The notes beneath the pieces were generated by a model that saw only the letters and a program-made list of their open reading frames with translations, was not told the origin of the DNA and made no database searches. Source: Novakomyces olei (lineage: Eukaryota; Ascomycota; Novakomycetes; Novakomycetales; Novakomycetaceae). From it: a stretch of DNA of 32,500 bases. Every line of letters begins with the position of its first letter. Positions within the stretch are counted from its first letter, which is position 1. The position numbers and the translations under genes were made by a program. Of the stretch, positions 11,619-22,856 are shown piece by piece. The stretch covers positions 152,501 through 185,000 of the forward strand of contig JADEYG010000005.1 in the NCBI GenBank assembly GCA_016906335.1, given 5' to 3'.

Positions 11619-14600
11619 ATGGCTTTGCAAAGTCTGCCTTGTCAGACGTCTGCTCGCCTTCGCAAACGGTGCGACAGCACTGCGAGCAGCGGCAGTGGCG
11701 AGGCAGTTCGAGCTGATATGTCTATTTTTTCATCGGCCGTAAGCCTGCGGCGGCGCGACTCGGGCCAGGATTTAATGGATCCTGAGCGTTTAACAGAGCC
11801 CACTATTCCGCGAATGCTTTGTATGGGAACACGGCTTTTTCGCATAACCCGCAAGAAAGTTCGAGCGTGTATTTTAGCCGTGGATTCTACCGGCGGAGTC
11901 GTTATTGACTTTAAAAAGAGGAAATGTAAGTTGCAGCATGTCGATTTTTATATTGAAGATGCCCATAATTTTTGGAAGTTTTATCATCTAACGGATGCAC
12001 TGTTGGCAATTATATCTGCGGTTTGCACGTATAATTGCCCACTGCTTTTTCTGGGATTATACTATTCTTGAAAAGTTTATAAGTTTCTTTTCAGTCTGAT
12101 TAGTTTTTTTTCTGTGATTTTAATTACAAATCATTTCGTTTCATTTATTATTTCACTTTGTTCATTATTTCGTTTTATTTATTACTTCGGTTCATTTATT
12201 ATTTCACTTTGTTGAAGTTTATATCTTTAACCATTTTATTTGGGTTTGCCATCTCATTTCTCTCCCTCTCTCTATTCTTCCTGTATGAAGGTTTACTAAA
12301 TTGTAAAGTTTCTGTTCCCGATATTCGAGACGTTCGGCACGGAGCAGCAGCACAAAACTACAGAGAGCAATTCAGTTACCCTATCCAAATCGAAGATCGT
12401 TGGCTGACTATAGTGTACTGTGCTCAAGGTCGAATCCGTGCTTTTCATGTAGTAACACCCTCAGCATCGCTAGCAATCACCTGGGCACAAACGCTGACAA
12501 GACTTTGTGATTATCAGCGGGAGCTCTTATGCTCGAGCACGGCAGCAGTACCGGACGAAAATGTCCTGCACGTACAGTGGAACGAAGCAACTAATAAAGG
12601 CCCGGTCACTTATCAGGACGTGGAAGCAATGTGCCGTCGAATGCAGATTTTTGCGCCCTCTGTGCTTATTAAAGCACAGTACGATTTATTAGTGGCAGCA
12701 AAATGCAACAAATTTGGCCTGGACGAGTTTCAGTGTCTTGTCAAGCAGTTTAAAGTGCGGCCTGAAGTCAGGTCAATTTTTGATGCAAAAGCAGACGCCA
12801 GTGGCAGAATGACAGTGGATCTTTTCATCAAGTTTTTGCACCAGGATCAAGGGTTGGCCAGTGCAGATGAAGCGCGGGCGCTTTATCATGCCTTCACTGA
12901 TTCCTCCTTGAACTATATTACATATGAGGGCTTTGCTAAATTCTTAGCGTCAGAGGCAAACGCTTTGGTAAAAGAATCTCGGCCCGATATGTCGAGGCCC
13001 ATTAGCGAATATTTTATATCCAGTTCTCATAATACTTACCTGCTGGCGGGTCAGTTACGGGGCGAAAGCAGCATTGAGGGCTACATTGATGCCCTTCAGC
13101 GAGGCTGTAGATGCATTGAAATTGACTGCTGGGACGGAAGTGATGGACTGCCAATGGTCTACCACGGTCATACGTTTACCACCAAAATCCCCTTCATTGA
13201 TGTTGTTCGCTGTGTACACGACTATGCTTTTATTGCCTCGCCTTATCCTCTGATTATTTCACTGGACGTGCACTGCTCTCCGGAACAGCAGGCGGAAATT
13301 GCCGCACTACTGCGCTCAACGTTCGCCGGTCAGCTGGTTACGACTCCACTCGACTTGGGGAAACGTGAAGTTCTTCCATCGCCAGAGCAGTTGAAGTACC
13401 GCGTCCTCGTTAAAGTGAAATACCCTAGACACGACGCAGCTGAAGCGATCATGCACTCGGACAAGGGGAATTTTGGAGCGAGTTTTAATTCCGATTTTAA
13501 CAATAAGGGATTCGATTTTGATTTATACACAAAGAGTTCGCAAACCGCTGCGGAGCCCTTCATAAACTATGGCGATGATGTTCCGGCAATGACGACGGCA
13601 GCAACTAGTGCAAGTACGACGGCAACAGCGACAACAGCGACTCCCGATTCCTCGAGTTGCTATGAAAGTTTGGACCGGGTTGACCGAGTATCGACAGACT
13701 TGTCTGAGTGTCCGGTGCTACCTGGCAGTTACACGAATAATAACAATAAAGCCAATACCAGTAGTGCTTCTGAAAGAAAGCATACCGTGTCAGTCACAAA
13801 GCAGCAAAGGTTGCCGAGACAAAAGTTTAAAATAACCAGGCCGCTACTGGAATTGGGAGTTTACATGAAGACTATTGCCTTTCGGAATTTCGGTCTGCCC
13901 GAGTCTAAAATGTTTGATCATTGCTTCTCCTTTTCCGAACGGACACTGAATCGTTTACGAAAGGCAGATAGTAAACAGATTATAAAACACAACCGCAATT
14001 ATTTAATGCGAGTTTATCCCTCTGGGTTTCGTATTAACTCTAGCAACTTTGATCCCCTGCCCTTCTGGTCTCTCGGTGTTCCCATGGTGGCCCTAAACTG
14101 GCAGTCTCATGATCAAAGTATGCACGTAAACGATGCTCTTTTCGCGTCCTTTGGGGGGACCGGTTACGCCTTAAAACCTGATTATCTAAGGGATAAAAGA
14201 AGGCTACTGCTGACGGCCGGCATTGATACGCTTGTTAATCTCGATATTAAATTTATTTCTGGCCAGCATTTACCTTACTTGAACACTGCAGAGGGCGGTG
14301 CGACAGTATGGATACCGGCTCTGGTCAGCCAGGCGGCTTCTTATCCCTCCGCCTGCACGTATATTGTGGCAGTTGAAATAATCGGGAGCCAATCGTCCTC
14401 AACCTGGACTACTGGGCCCTCTGTACAAACTGACCATGGGCTAGAGTGGCATGGGGAATCTAGGGCACGGCTCACGTTTAAAACAGCCTCTGCGGAGCTT
14501 TGTTTCGTTCGGTTCAGGCTTTATTGTGAGGGTGTTGAAGTCGCTACTTGCACTGCTCGTTTAAGTGCCTTGCAGCGTGGGTACCGGCATATCCCGCTCA

Positions 14601-14680
14601 AGGATTTACTGGGCAACGACTTTGTTTGCTCAACCATATTCGCATACTTTGCATTAGCATTTAAGAGTGAGTCCGAGTGA
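11619..14680 (+). CDS. PLC1: Phosphoinositide-specific phospholipase C (delta-like, fungal Plc1 type)
   Basis: Hydrolyses PI(4,5)P2 to diacylglycerol and inositol trisphosphate. Exon 1 is 11619-11925 and exon 2 is 12309-14680; the 383-nt intron (gtaagt...tactaaattgtaaag) is phase 1. The product is 892 aa. Order: a PH-like region spanning the junction (IPRMLCMGTRLFRITRKKV to about residue 165), a divergent EF-hand-like helical region, the X box from about residue 331 with catalytic SSHNTYLLAGQ, Ca-binding CIEIDCWDG and second histidine in VYHGHTFT, a long Ser/Thr/Ala-rich linker (about 525-615), the Y box (about 618-735, SSNFDPLPFWSLGVPMVALN and FGGTGYALKP), and a C-terminal C2 domain. All X/Y active-site motifs are intact. 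It ends in TGA after FKSESE. A short upstream ORF may affect translation. Confidence 0.95.
12122..12220 (+). repeat. T-rich degenerate repeat inside PLC intron
   Basis: Repeated ttcatttattatttcactt blocks, about 50 bp apart, within the 383-nt intron; T-rich on the sense strand. Confidence 0.5.
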
Positions 14681-14764
14681 AATTGGGCGTTTGTACATGA
14701 CCTTGAAGCTGTAGGCGAGATGTGCACTGTAGATATTTTCATTTTGAATTCACGACACACCTAT

Positions 14765-14800
14765 ACAAACGCTGATACAAACGCTGATACAAACGCTGAT
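14765..14800 (+). repeat. Three perfect copies of acaaacgctgat
   Basis: Perfect 12-bp tandem triplication, 85 bp after the PLC stop codon. Confidence 0.95.
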
Positions 14801-14843
14801 TCTCTACGATTGTTAGGGTTATTTATTAATAACAAGTCTCACA

Positions 14844-14862
14844 GGGTTAGGGTTAGGGTTAG
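14844..14862 (+). promoter_or_regulatory. Interstitial TTAGGG-type telomeric repeat
   Basis: Sequence GGGTTAGGGTTAGGGTTAG, with a further TTAGGGTTA at 14813-14821. It lies about 225 bp before the DCAF11-like start. Either a Tbf1/telobox-type promoter site or a small patch of telomeric sequence; the upstream positions of related motifs elsewhere favour a site. Confidence 0.5.
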
Positions 14863-15085
14863 TTCCGTATTACGTGAAACGGCGTACGGTATTCGTCCTA
14901 ATTTATCATGAATTAATTAATTATTCCTCATAAACTCGATACGTTATATACATAGTAATACCTGCGCAGATATTCCCCGTGGAGGGCCGATGACGCCGAC
15001 GGCGGTGGAACACGCGGAGCTTTTGTATCATAGTCGCTAAGCCAATCAAATACTACAAAAATCCGAAACCTCTGGTACCGCTGCG

Positions 15086-17467
15086 ATGGATTCTGGAAAC
15101 CGGGGCGGAGGTAATTTGCTTCAAAATTCGAGTAAATAATCTAATGACATAATATTCAGGCGCACGATCACGCGTTCCGATAGATGAAATGGTGGCCATG
15201 TATGACAGTGACGTGGACGACGAGTATATACCGGACGAAGACGTAGATGAGGATTTGGAAGATGTAGAAAACGAAGACGAAGACGAGGACGAGGACGAGG
15301 ACGAGGAAGAGGAAGACGAGGAGCGAGATAGTATGGAAGAGAACTCTGATGACGAAGATGAACATGCGGATTTACAGAGACTAGTGTTTGACCAGGTTCG
15401 TATGGTGGCTTATAATAGCCATCCAGGAATAATTATTAGAGGGCCGAGGGTAGGTCTTGTCGAAGGCTGGCTGTAGCTGATTATTCTCTAGGGCCGTTTA
15501 CATTTCTACCAATCAAACCCTTCCGAGTCTGAGGAGGCGGTTAAAGCGCTGGAAGAGGAACGAGCTCGACTTGAACCGGTACCCAACCCGGCTGGTCAAG
15601 AGCTGCAGAACTCGGGGGAATTCGCAATTCAGGAGAATTGGGCAAAGGGTGATTTGCGATGTCGTCGTCCCTCTTTACCCGTGCAGTTACATGCTCGGTC
15701 TACTGTGCTAAAACGATCGCCTTTTGAATTTTATGCCAAGGTGAGTAGCATACAGTATTTTGCTTTATTATTGGTTTGCTTGTTTATTTTATTTTATTTT
15801 ATTTAATTCAATATAATTTCCACATTATCATCTAGTCACTCATGACTTCGTTTATATTAATCCTTACAGAATATGATCCCTACTACATGGGCACACATCC
15901 AGCAAAAACTAGACAATCGCGCCTACTCTGGACAGTTCTCTCTAGATGGCGATTTTTTCTATGCTTGCACACAAGATTTTCGGATCAGATTTTACGATAC
16001 ACGGGACCCGTACAATTGGAAACGGGCCCAGCAAGTAGTAGCGCACGATGGCCGTTGGACCATAACCGATGCCACTCTGTCTCCTGGGAAGGGAATGCTG
16101 GCTTATAGTAGTATAAGTCCTGTTGTATGGGTCGCTGCTACTGGCTATGGAGACGATTACCCTGCAAAAGGCGAGTCTGAACAATTTCCAGCAAATTTGC
16201 ATGCCGGTGGATGTCAGGCTGGCGTATGGAGCATTCGGTTTTCTCGTGATTCGCGAGAGATAATTGCCGGCGCTGGAGATCGTTGTATTTACTGTAAGTC
16301 TGCGTCTTTTTAAAATTGTAAAATGGGGGATTTTTTTTTCGATATATATTGGAACGGTTCGAACCCTTTTATCATTTATCTTTCTCGTATGCTTTTTCTA
16401 TACAGTTGTTTTATTCAAATTGGTTTTAATTTTAATTTCTTTCAATTAATTTCTTTCAATTTAGTTTAATTACCCTTCATTTCTCTCTAATCTCAATTCA
16501 TCGTTAATACCCTTCTTCAGCGGCCTTGACACCTTCTTCACGGAGCTGTCATAAAGTGCCCCGTTTCCATGAATTATTCAGTTACTAACGTAAAGCGTAC
16601 GACATGGAGGCACAAAAAGTCGTGCTTCGTTTAACAGGACACAAGGACGATGTGAATGCGGTCTGTTATGCAGACGATTCGTCAAACATTATCTATTCAG
16701 GTTCTGATGACTCTTACGTAAAAGTATGGGACCGAAGGTCGATGCGTAACCGCAATCAGGCCGGAGTCCTTGTGGGCCACATGGAGGGAATAACGTATAT
16801 TGACTCTAAAGGCGATGGACGCTACGCAATAACGAATGGCAAAGACCAGGCTTGCAAGCTGTGGGATATTCGCAAGATGCATTCGGCGGCAGATTTTGAT
16901 GAGTCCTCACGTATTCAGTACTCTGTGCGGTACGACTACCGTTGGGAGACGTACCCCGGTCCCCGCCACGCTCGCAGGCCAGATGATTGTAGTGTAATGA
17001 CTTTTAGGGGCCATGCAGTACTGAAAACCCTGATCAGGTGCCATTTCTCACCGGCCTTTTCAACGGGTCAGCAGTACGTATATTCTGGATCAGCTTGTGG
17101 ACGGGTCTTTGTCTGGCGGCTGGATGGGACGCTGGTTAAAAAGCTGTCTGTCAGCAAAGGCTTGGACCGTGAGCTTCGGGGCACTGACGCAGCCCAGCGA
17201 CGAAGGTCTGAGCGTCTTCGTCATACGACGACGGGTGCGGCTGCTCGAGCGGCTGACGACTACCTCTTCCGAGTCAGTAATAAGGCCTGCACGCGTGATG
17301 TTAGTTGGCACCCTTACCTGCCCGTTATTGCCTCGTCCTCCTGGCTCGGCGAGTCGAGGGAGGAAGGCCTCGTTGCGACCCACGTGTGGCGAGATCCAGA
17401 GTACTTGGAAGAGCAGGAAGGGTTTGATGATGAGGATTATACGAGCGATCTTGATTTTATGTACTAG
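15086..17467 (+). CDS. DCAF11/WDR23-like WD40 protein
   Basis: Probable substrate receptor of a CUL4-DDB1 ubiquitin ligase. Exons: 15086-15110, 15160-15449, 15492-15740, 15870-16293, 16596-17467; introns of 49, 42, 129 and 302 nt, all canonical and phase-consistent (the last has a consensus tactaac branch 5 nt before the AG site). The 619-aa product has an acidic Glu/Asp tract (about residues 20-60), then WD repeats with DCAF11 hallmarks: FSLDGDFFYACTQD, HKDDVNAVCYAD, KVWDRRSM, GHMEGITYIDSKGDGRY, KDQACKLWDIRKM, RGHAVLKTLIRCHFSP, STGQQYVYSG, and CTRDVSWHPYLPVIASSSW. Human DCAF11 is 546 aa; the extra length includes a basic insert near residues 520-555 (AAQRRRSERLRH) before the last repeat. CUL4 partnership is known for the family, not visible here. 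Confidence 0.92.
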
Positions 17468-17751
17468 TTGTGCGGACGATGGCTGTTAGATTTGTAAAGG
17501 ACTCGCCATCCTCTTTTGGGTATTTATAGTTTTGTTTAAAATAATAGATTTGTTAAATAACAGTTTTGTTTAGAATAATAGTTTTGTTTAAAATAATAGT
17601 TTTGTTTAAAATAATAGTTTTGTTTAAAATAATAGTTTTGTTTAAAATAATAGTTTTATTTAAAATAACAGTTTTGTTTAAAATAATAGTGTTGTTTAAA
17701 ATAATAGTTTTATTTAAAATAATATATATATATATTATCTGCGTCTGCACG
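17468..17751. other. 3' intergenic region between convergent DCAF11-like and acyltransferase genes
   Basis: 284 bp, mostly occupied by an 18-bp minisatellite and a short TA run. No gene. Confidence 0.7.
17528..17724 (+). repeat. 18-bp minisatellite, about 11 units
   Basis: Unit agttttgtttaaaataat, nearly identical across about 197 bp with one shortened copy near 17546. It is open in several frames, but this is a product of the repeat, not a gene. It separates two convergent genes and ends in a TA run. Confidence 0.95.
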
Positions 17752-19106
17752 TCATCGTGCCAGGAAGCGAAGCACGGCTTTGCCAGGAGAGGGCCGACCG
17801 AGCTGCAGCTCGTACACTCGGCTGGTGAGGTCCATGATTATACTGAAAACTGTCTCTGCCTGAAGTGGTGGTGGGTCAGAGAGGCACGTGTGCCTCGCAA
17901 TACTGGCAGGTGCTCCAGTCTCGTCAGCCAGAATTTGGCGGATAGAATCAAAACTGGCGGCAGGTGCTACACGTCCAAGTTCGCGAAGCCTCTCCAGTCT
18001 CTGAAAAGTATCGGCGAGGTAACCAGCAGCGTCCTCGTCACCCAATTCAAGTCGAATATTATGATTTGTGTGGGCAATTTGCCCTCGGCTATCGGGAACC
18101 AGTTTGCCAAAGGGCTTTTGCGGGCTCATCTCGAGTCCGATCGCGGCCTCTGTGTCAGCGATGCAGATATGGCTCGTATAGGCAGACCCGGTTTGCTCCA
18201 GGCGGGATACTGCTTCTTCGACACTACAGGCTTCTAGAGCGTAGCGAAGGCAGATATGAACAGGCAGTTTGGTCGTGTCCGCCGTGTTTGTACGGATAGC
18301 GTTTAGCGTTACACCAACTCCCGCACTGTTGCACCCAATTTTGCCAATTATTCCGGCTTCTGTAACCATGAAAATCGTATGTTTAGGCCCGACAATGGTC
18401 AGATGGACCAGTGTTCCCGCCTGCTCTTCACGCCAGTCCCAATTTTGGGCGAGGAAGACTTTTCCCGTTGACTCGTCCCGCCAGTAGAGCGAGGAGCACC
18501 CGTCTCCAAACTTTGAAAGAGCAATCTCGCTGCGAACATTGAGGGCTAGAATATCAAGGTAGCCTACGCCAGCTCCCTCTGCGACACCTGCGTCTTTAGC
18601 CGTCGGACATGACAATTATTATTTATTTATTTATTTTGCAGCTGCGTGAATAGAAGAGCAAATGAAATTAAATGATAAATGAATTAATTGATAAATGAAA
18701 TAATTGATAAATGAAATAATTGATGAATGAATTAATTGATGAATGAATTAATTGATAAATGAAATTAATTGATAAATGAAATTGACCGATAAATGAGAAT
18801 GGGCCAGTAGTAAACAAGACGAAAAAAAGCAGTTTCAATGCCGAGTAGCGCACCTCGCATTTCCTCAACGAGATGAGGGCACTCTTTGTCCAACACGCGC
18901 GTATACTGTTTCGCAACGTCACGAACCTGATCCCACGAAATGCCCTTTGCGTCCCAGAACAAGCGCTTGTAATTCTTCAGGCATTGCAGTACTTTGGCCC
19001 GGGCAAAACTGCCGTGAGTGAACCCGATCTGTTGAAATTAGCAGGCTTAAAAGGACTCTGTCGTACTCACCTCATAGTTTGTACCTGTGCAGGTTACGAT
19101 ATCCAT
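17752..19106 (-). CDS. Acyl-CoA:6-APA acyltransferase-like Ntn hydrolase (peptidase family C45)
   Basis: Related to the isopenicillin N acyltransferase of Penicillium; C45 enzymes are autoprocessed N-terminal nucleophile amidohydrolases. Exons: 19106-19071, 19028-18854, 18587-17752; introns of 42 and 266 nt are canonical and restore the family N-terminus (MDIVTCTGTNYEIGFTHGSF). The product is 348 aa (penicillin enzyme: 357). The predicted self-cleavage site is Gly100-Cys101 in KFGDGCSSLYW, matching Gly102-Cys103 of the Penicillium protein. Other family blocks: EEMRGVAEGAGV, LDILALNVRSE, FLAQNWDWREEQ, GKIGCNSAGVGVTLNAI and TNHNIR. The C-terminus (RFLAR) is not a good peroxisomal PTS1. No penicillin cluster genes are nearby, so the substrate is unknown; these genes are common in fungi that make no penicillin. 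Shares a 288-bp divergent promoter with Med18. Confidence 0.9.
18662..18796. repeat. 16-17-bp tandem repeat within acyltransferase intron 2
   Basis: About eight imperfect copies of aattaattgataaatga inside the 266-nt intron (18588-18853). The exons on either side are unaffected. Confidence 0.8.
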
Positions 19107-19394
19107 TCCTTCTCGTCCGCAGAAATCAAGAGCTGCGTGTACACAACCGGCCGACCAATTAATTATCCATATATTAATTACGTGGGCTGCTCGGCTGATA
19201 AGTGAGTCTGCAAATTCGCTGGATAATGATTTTGTTTGAAAAAAGTAGAATAAATAGAGAGCCTAGGTCGGCGATTACGAGTGTAGATTCAAGTAATGTG
19301 TAGAATAATAATTGTCGTTTGGATTGACAATTAAATTAACTTAAATTAAACTAAATAATCAATCAGCACGAGCCAGCTGCGCTAGTCGTATGCA
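19107..19394. promoter_or_regulatory. Divergent promoter between acyltransferase-like gene and Med18
   Basis: 288 bp between two start codons facing away from each other; AT-rich near the Med18 side. No specific site recognised. Confidence 0.5.
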
Positions 19395-20306
19395 ATGCAA
19401 GTACAAAAGCTGTTTGGTGCTATACCCGAAAGACGGTGTCAGGAGATAATGGCGGCCGCAGCTCAAACTTTCCCCATTGGACCTGAGCCCTTTTGTGAGC
19501 ATACAGTCGTTTATTCTTGGGGTGAGCTTTTCGTCTTTAAGCAAAGAAACTGGATATAGAGGACACTGGATTAATATGGCGACTAAAGGCAGCGGACCAC
19601 TTTCGCCGGAGAAGAATATTCGTCTTACGGCCGACACAAAGGCTATAGCGCACTGCTTGGACGCGTCATGGATCAGTAATGTGTCTTGGCGCGCTGCAGT
19701 GGAAGGAATCGCTGAGCCCGTAGGGAAACGTGCCGTTACCGTGCGCAGCTTGGTCACTGCTCCTATTGCAGAAGGCGATGCTTTTCGCTTTATAGCCGCT
19801 CTCGGCTATACGTAAGTGAAGACAGTATAAGGGGAACAAATTTAAATCAAAGAATTTGAATAAAAGAATGAATTTTAATCGGTCATTTTGAATGATTATT
19901 CTGTTTTATCATATATGTTTATTGTTTTGCTATTTTCAAGGCTTCGCGTTCAATTGGAAATTGATCTTTTGTTTGGTGTATTTATTCGGCCATTCTGATT
20001 TGTGCTAGTTTTGCTTACGAGTATTGCCGTAAAGGCATCATCTTCGCCCGTGGACCGGCACAGCTACTCTTCTACCAATTATACCAACCTGAAGATCGCC
20101 ATATTCTTTCAACCCTAAGACCAGTCGACGATGCTGCTGCGTGGTACTTGGAATTAAAGGGCACTGTCACCCCTGGTGGAGGAGCGTCTACAGCAAACTC
20201 AGCACAGACAGAGTCTCAGCAACTTGAGCAATTGATGGTCACAATAGCCCGTGAGCTCTCGGGCTACGTAAATCTAGCTCCTATCATGGACAACAAGCTT
20301 CGGTAA
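19395..20306 (+). CDS. MED18: Mediator complex subunit 18 (Med18/Srb5)
   Basis: Head-module subunit of Mediator, pairing with Med20 and contacting Med8 in the RNA polymerase II coactivator. The ATG at 19395 gives a family-like start (QKLFGAIPERRCQEIM ... PFCEHTVYSW). The next block has KRAVTVRSLVTAPIAEGDAF then RFIAALGYTFAYEYCRKGII, typical of the Med18 core, followed by an LLFYQLYQP strand and the C-terminal segment ending VNLAPIMDNKLR. Intron 19812-20008 (gtaagt...gctag) is solid. The first junction is not: the frames join only by a 25-nt intron (19522-19546, gtgagc...caaag) or a 40-nt one ending at 19561, giving 229 or 224 aa. The stop TAA at 20304-20306 overlaps a donor-like GGTAAG; continuing splicing would run antisense into the next gene and is not favoured. 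Confidence 0.8.
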
Positions 20307-20501
20307 GGGGCTGTTTGTTTGAAAGTTTGCTTGAATCAAAACTATAAAACCAAGGGTCGCTTGCGCACAGTAGGCCTCAATATAAAGAAGGCAGGACGGT
20401 GTTTTCTTTTTTTTTTTTTTTTTTTTTTTTTTTCTTTTTTCTTATTTTAACTTATATTATTTCACTTTACTTCACATGTATTTTATTTATCCTGTTTCCT
20501 G
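20307..20501. other. 3' intergenic region between convergent Med18 and kynurenine formamidase
   Basis: 195 bp containing a T27 run (20407-20433) followed by more T-rich sequence; probable 3' ends of both genes. Confidence 0.6.
20407..20433 (+). repeat. Poly(T) tract, 27 bases
   Basis: Uninterrupted T run. Its length may be uncertain because homopolymers are easily misread. Confidence 0.9.
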
Positions 20502-21594
20502 TCATTCCAGATACTTCACCGCAAGATGCGCAATGAACGTAATAGTCTCCTGACGGTCTGGACCGCGGTAATGGTCGCCCGTAATTGGAACGGCTTTTGC
20601 TGGAAAGTATGGGCTGATAGCCTCGCAAAATTGGGTTGATAGAGAAGGTGATAGCAATACATCTTGAACAGAGTAAAGAAGGTGCATTTCGGGTTTTTGT
20701 GACGACAGAGGCAAGTTCGGATTCAAAATTGACAGCGGGTTTGCGGAGCGTAATGTTTCAATGTTCAAAGCTTCTTCATTTGGAGCAAAAGCATCGCGCA
20801 AGAACATTGCATAATAATCTGGATAAAGAGTGACCAGATGTTCCAGATCATATATACCATTGATTCCGACAAGCGCGGCAATATTGAAATTGCTGGAAGC
20901 AAATGCTTGGAAAGCGAGAAACGCTCCGGCTGAATGACCGCACAAGATAAGGCGCGGGGCTATATGCGAAGTAATAAATTTCAGAGCCTCAATGACGTCG
21001 TTCAAATGAGCAGGATGCTGAACTTTTGGAGAAAGGCGATAATTGATGCTGGCAAATGTGCATAGCGGACGTAAATGGGCGGGAAGTCTTTCGGCCACTC
21101 CTCTGAATAGTGCGAATCCGTCGGTTGCGTCAATATCAGGGTCACGCCTGTATGCATTAGATGAATAGACGAATGAATATACAAGAATTTAAAATTATTT
21201 ATTTTTATTTTTTTATTTTAATTATTTTGATTTTGACGTCGACGTTGACGTTGAGTTTTTCATTAACGTTAAATAAGTAAAAAGAGAGATAAGTGTCAAA
21301 GACGGAATAAACATGGATTATTGAATAGACTATAATTATGATGAGCATCATTATCCATCTTGACGGTGCTATAATTCACAAATCATGTTGGAATCCAAAA
21401 TCTTACCAAGCGCCTCCGTGTATGAAAACCACACACAATTTCGCTGTAGCGTTGGGGATGTAGTATATAATCTGCTCTTTGTCATGTCCGTATTGATATT
21501 GTTTCCATTCTTCCTTTCCCGAGTCAGACTCAATCTTGCCGGGCAGAATCTCGTCGGCCTTTTTCACATCGTTGGGTTGGTTTTTAGTCGTCAT
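20502..21594 (-). CDS. BNA7: Kynurenine formamidase (alpha/beta hydrolase)
   Basis: Hydrolyses N-formylkynurenine to kynurenine and formate in tryptophan degradation and de novo NAD synthesis; cytosolic. Exon 1 is 21594-21407 and exon 2 is 21147-20502; the 259-nt intron (gtaaga...catacag) is phase 2 and restores the family motif HGGAWRDP (about residues 59-66), which holds the oxyanion-hole segment. The nucleophile elbow is GHSAGA, the acid is Asp in YSVQDVLLSP and the catalytic His lies in GDHYRG, so the triad is complete. The product is 277 aa (yeast Bna7: 261). The intron falls inside the oxyanion motif. The ATG giving MTTKNQPNDV is the only suitable start. It runs on the same strand as the MAPR gene, 761 bp downstream of it. 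Confidence 0.92.
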
Positions 21595-22355
21595 ACTTTA
21601 TAGTAGAATTAAGATGGACTTCAATTGCACCAATTTGACGTGGGCAAAGACTGAATACAAAGTTCACTCCAATACAAGGTTCAATTCAATAGACTCTCAG
21701 AACAGGAACTTTGTAATCAGAATTGCTTCACTTGCTCTGTAGTAATTTGACCAGTTAACTCTTGACGAGGGCTTGAAAGGCAGATTTTTCACCGTATTCA
21801 AACTGTCATGGCAAACCTCTGCTGAATATGATCGGTCCCCTATCACATATTCATACAAAGTTTCAGGTGGAGACGAATAACTGGTGCTTTACAAAAAAAA
21901 AAATTAGAGATCTATAATATCTATCAACACTTTTGGCTAATTTACGTCATTTGCATTGACGCTTCCAGTAAATCGGATCTGCATTGAACGCTTTTTCTGA
22001 TTTAGTCGTCTGTCATTCGGCGGAAACGTGCACCAGAGCTGACATCTTTTGTTTCCAATCCTATATAGTAAAAGGCTGATTTGGCGTCACATGAAAATAA
22101 TTGTTATGATAATTGTTATAATAATTGTAATAATTAAATATATATAAAAACCTATTTATAAGAGAGCGGGGGGAGGGGTTTGACTTTTCGACTCAGAATT
22201 CAGGCTCTTAAACGTAATTTGACTCAGTCGCCATACCAATTGCCAAAGTGCTGTATGATTATGAGCAAATTTGTTTTAGTATTTTAATAGGCTAAAACTG
22301 TTATCGTGTCTGTAGTGCTTTTATAATTCTACTTTGTCTGCTATAGAAGCGCGAC
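21595..22355. other. Intergenic region upstream of kynurenine formamidase
   Basis: About 760 bp, AT-rich; a G-rich patch (gcggggggaggggtttg, around 22167) is the only notable element. No gene seen. Confidence 0.5.
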
Positions 22356-22856
22356 TCAATTCGGTCGACTATCACCACCATCTTTAGCGTCAACAAGGAC
22401 GCCGACAACCGGATACTTCATTTCAAAATGGCCCTGCCACTCGGTGAGAGAGTTCTTTTGCTCCTCTGAAAGATCATCAAGCGAATCAATTGGCTCATTC
22501 AGTGGCGTCAGAACTTCAGCATCAAATGATCCCAAGGCGAGACCCCGCGAGGCATCGCGCCCAGCGAAATTGCCATACGGGCCGTTGGGCCCATAAAATT
22601 GCTTGCCCATTGTTACATCGTAGACTTTGCCGTTTATAGCGAGCAAAATGTTTGGGCGATCGCGTCCATTAAAAGGCTGTAATGTTTGGGGAGTGTAAGT
22701 TTGGAAGTCTAACTTTTCCGTCGGCTCTTCCTGTGGCTTAGGTCGTCTTTGTACGAGCGGCCTTATTCTCGTCCATAACAGATACGTAAGTAAAAGTACA
22801 AGAAACGTGTTTTTCGGAGTGAACCAGTTTCCATTCTCGTCGGGTGAGAGCGCCAT
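22356..22856 (-). CDS. DAP1: Membrane-associated progesterone receptor component-like heme protein
   Basis: MAPR-family heme protein; in yeasts Dap1 supports the cytochrome P450 Erg11/Cyp51 in sterol synthesis and azole tolerance. A single exon encodes 166 aa. An N-terminal membrane anchor (about residues 17-30, [11 protein letters not shown]) is followed by a basic linker and a cytochrome b5-like domain beginning [16 protein letters not shown]. The key MAPR block [20 protein letters not shown] keeps the tyrosines that bind heme in PGRMC1 and Dap1. The C-terminal [16 protein letters not shown] is also family-typical. A TTAGGG-type motif lies about 140 bp upstream. Its upstream neighbour on the same strand is NDOR1/Tah18, another redox enzyme. 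Confidence 0.94.
   Translation of the reverse strand: MALSPDENGNWFTPKNTFLVLLLTYLLWTRIRPLVQRRPKPQEEPTEKLDFQTYTPQTLQPFNGRDRPNILLAINGKVYDVTMGKQFYGPNGPYGNFAGRDASRGLALGSFDAEVLTPLNEPIDSLDDLSEEQKNSLTEWQGHFEMKYPVVGVLVDAKDGGDSRPN

Larger units (their letters stand above)
14681..15085. other. Intergenic region between PLC and DCAF11-like genes
   Basis: 405 bp holding three 12-bp repeats, a short telomere-type repeat and the DCAF11-like promoter. No gene seen. Confidence 0.6.

Noticed and set aside
17553-18237. Long ORFs on both strands across the 18-bp minisatellite
   Set aside because: An 18-bp period is a multiple of three, so open frames on both strands are expected. The C45 enzyme on the minus strand explains the non-repeat part.
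20500-20560. Extra last exon of Med18 after a donor at 20303
   Set aside because: It would encode 14 residues antisense to the conserved end of kynurenine formamidase, while the TAA at 20304-20306 ends Med18 at a suitable length.
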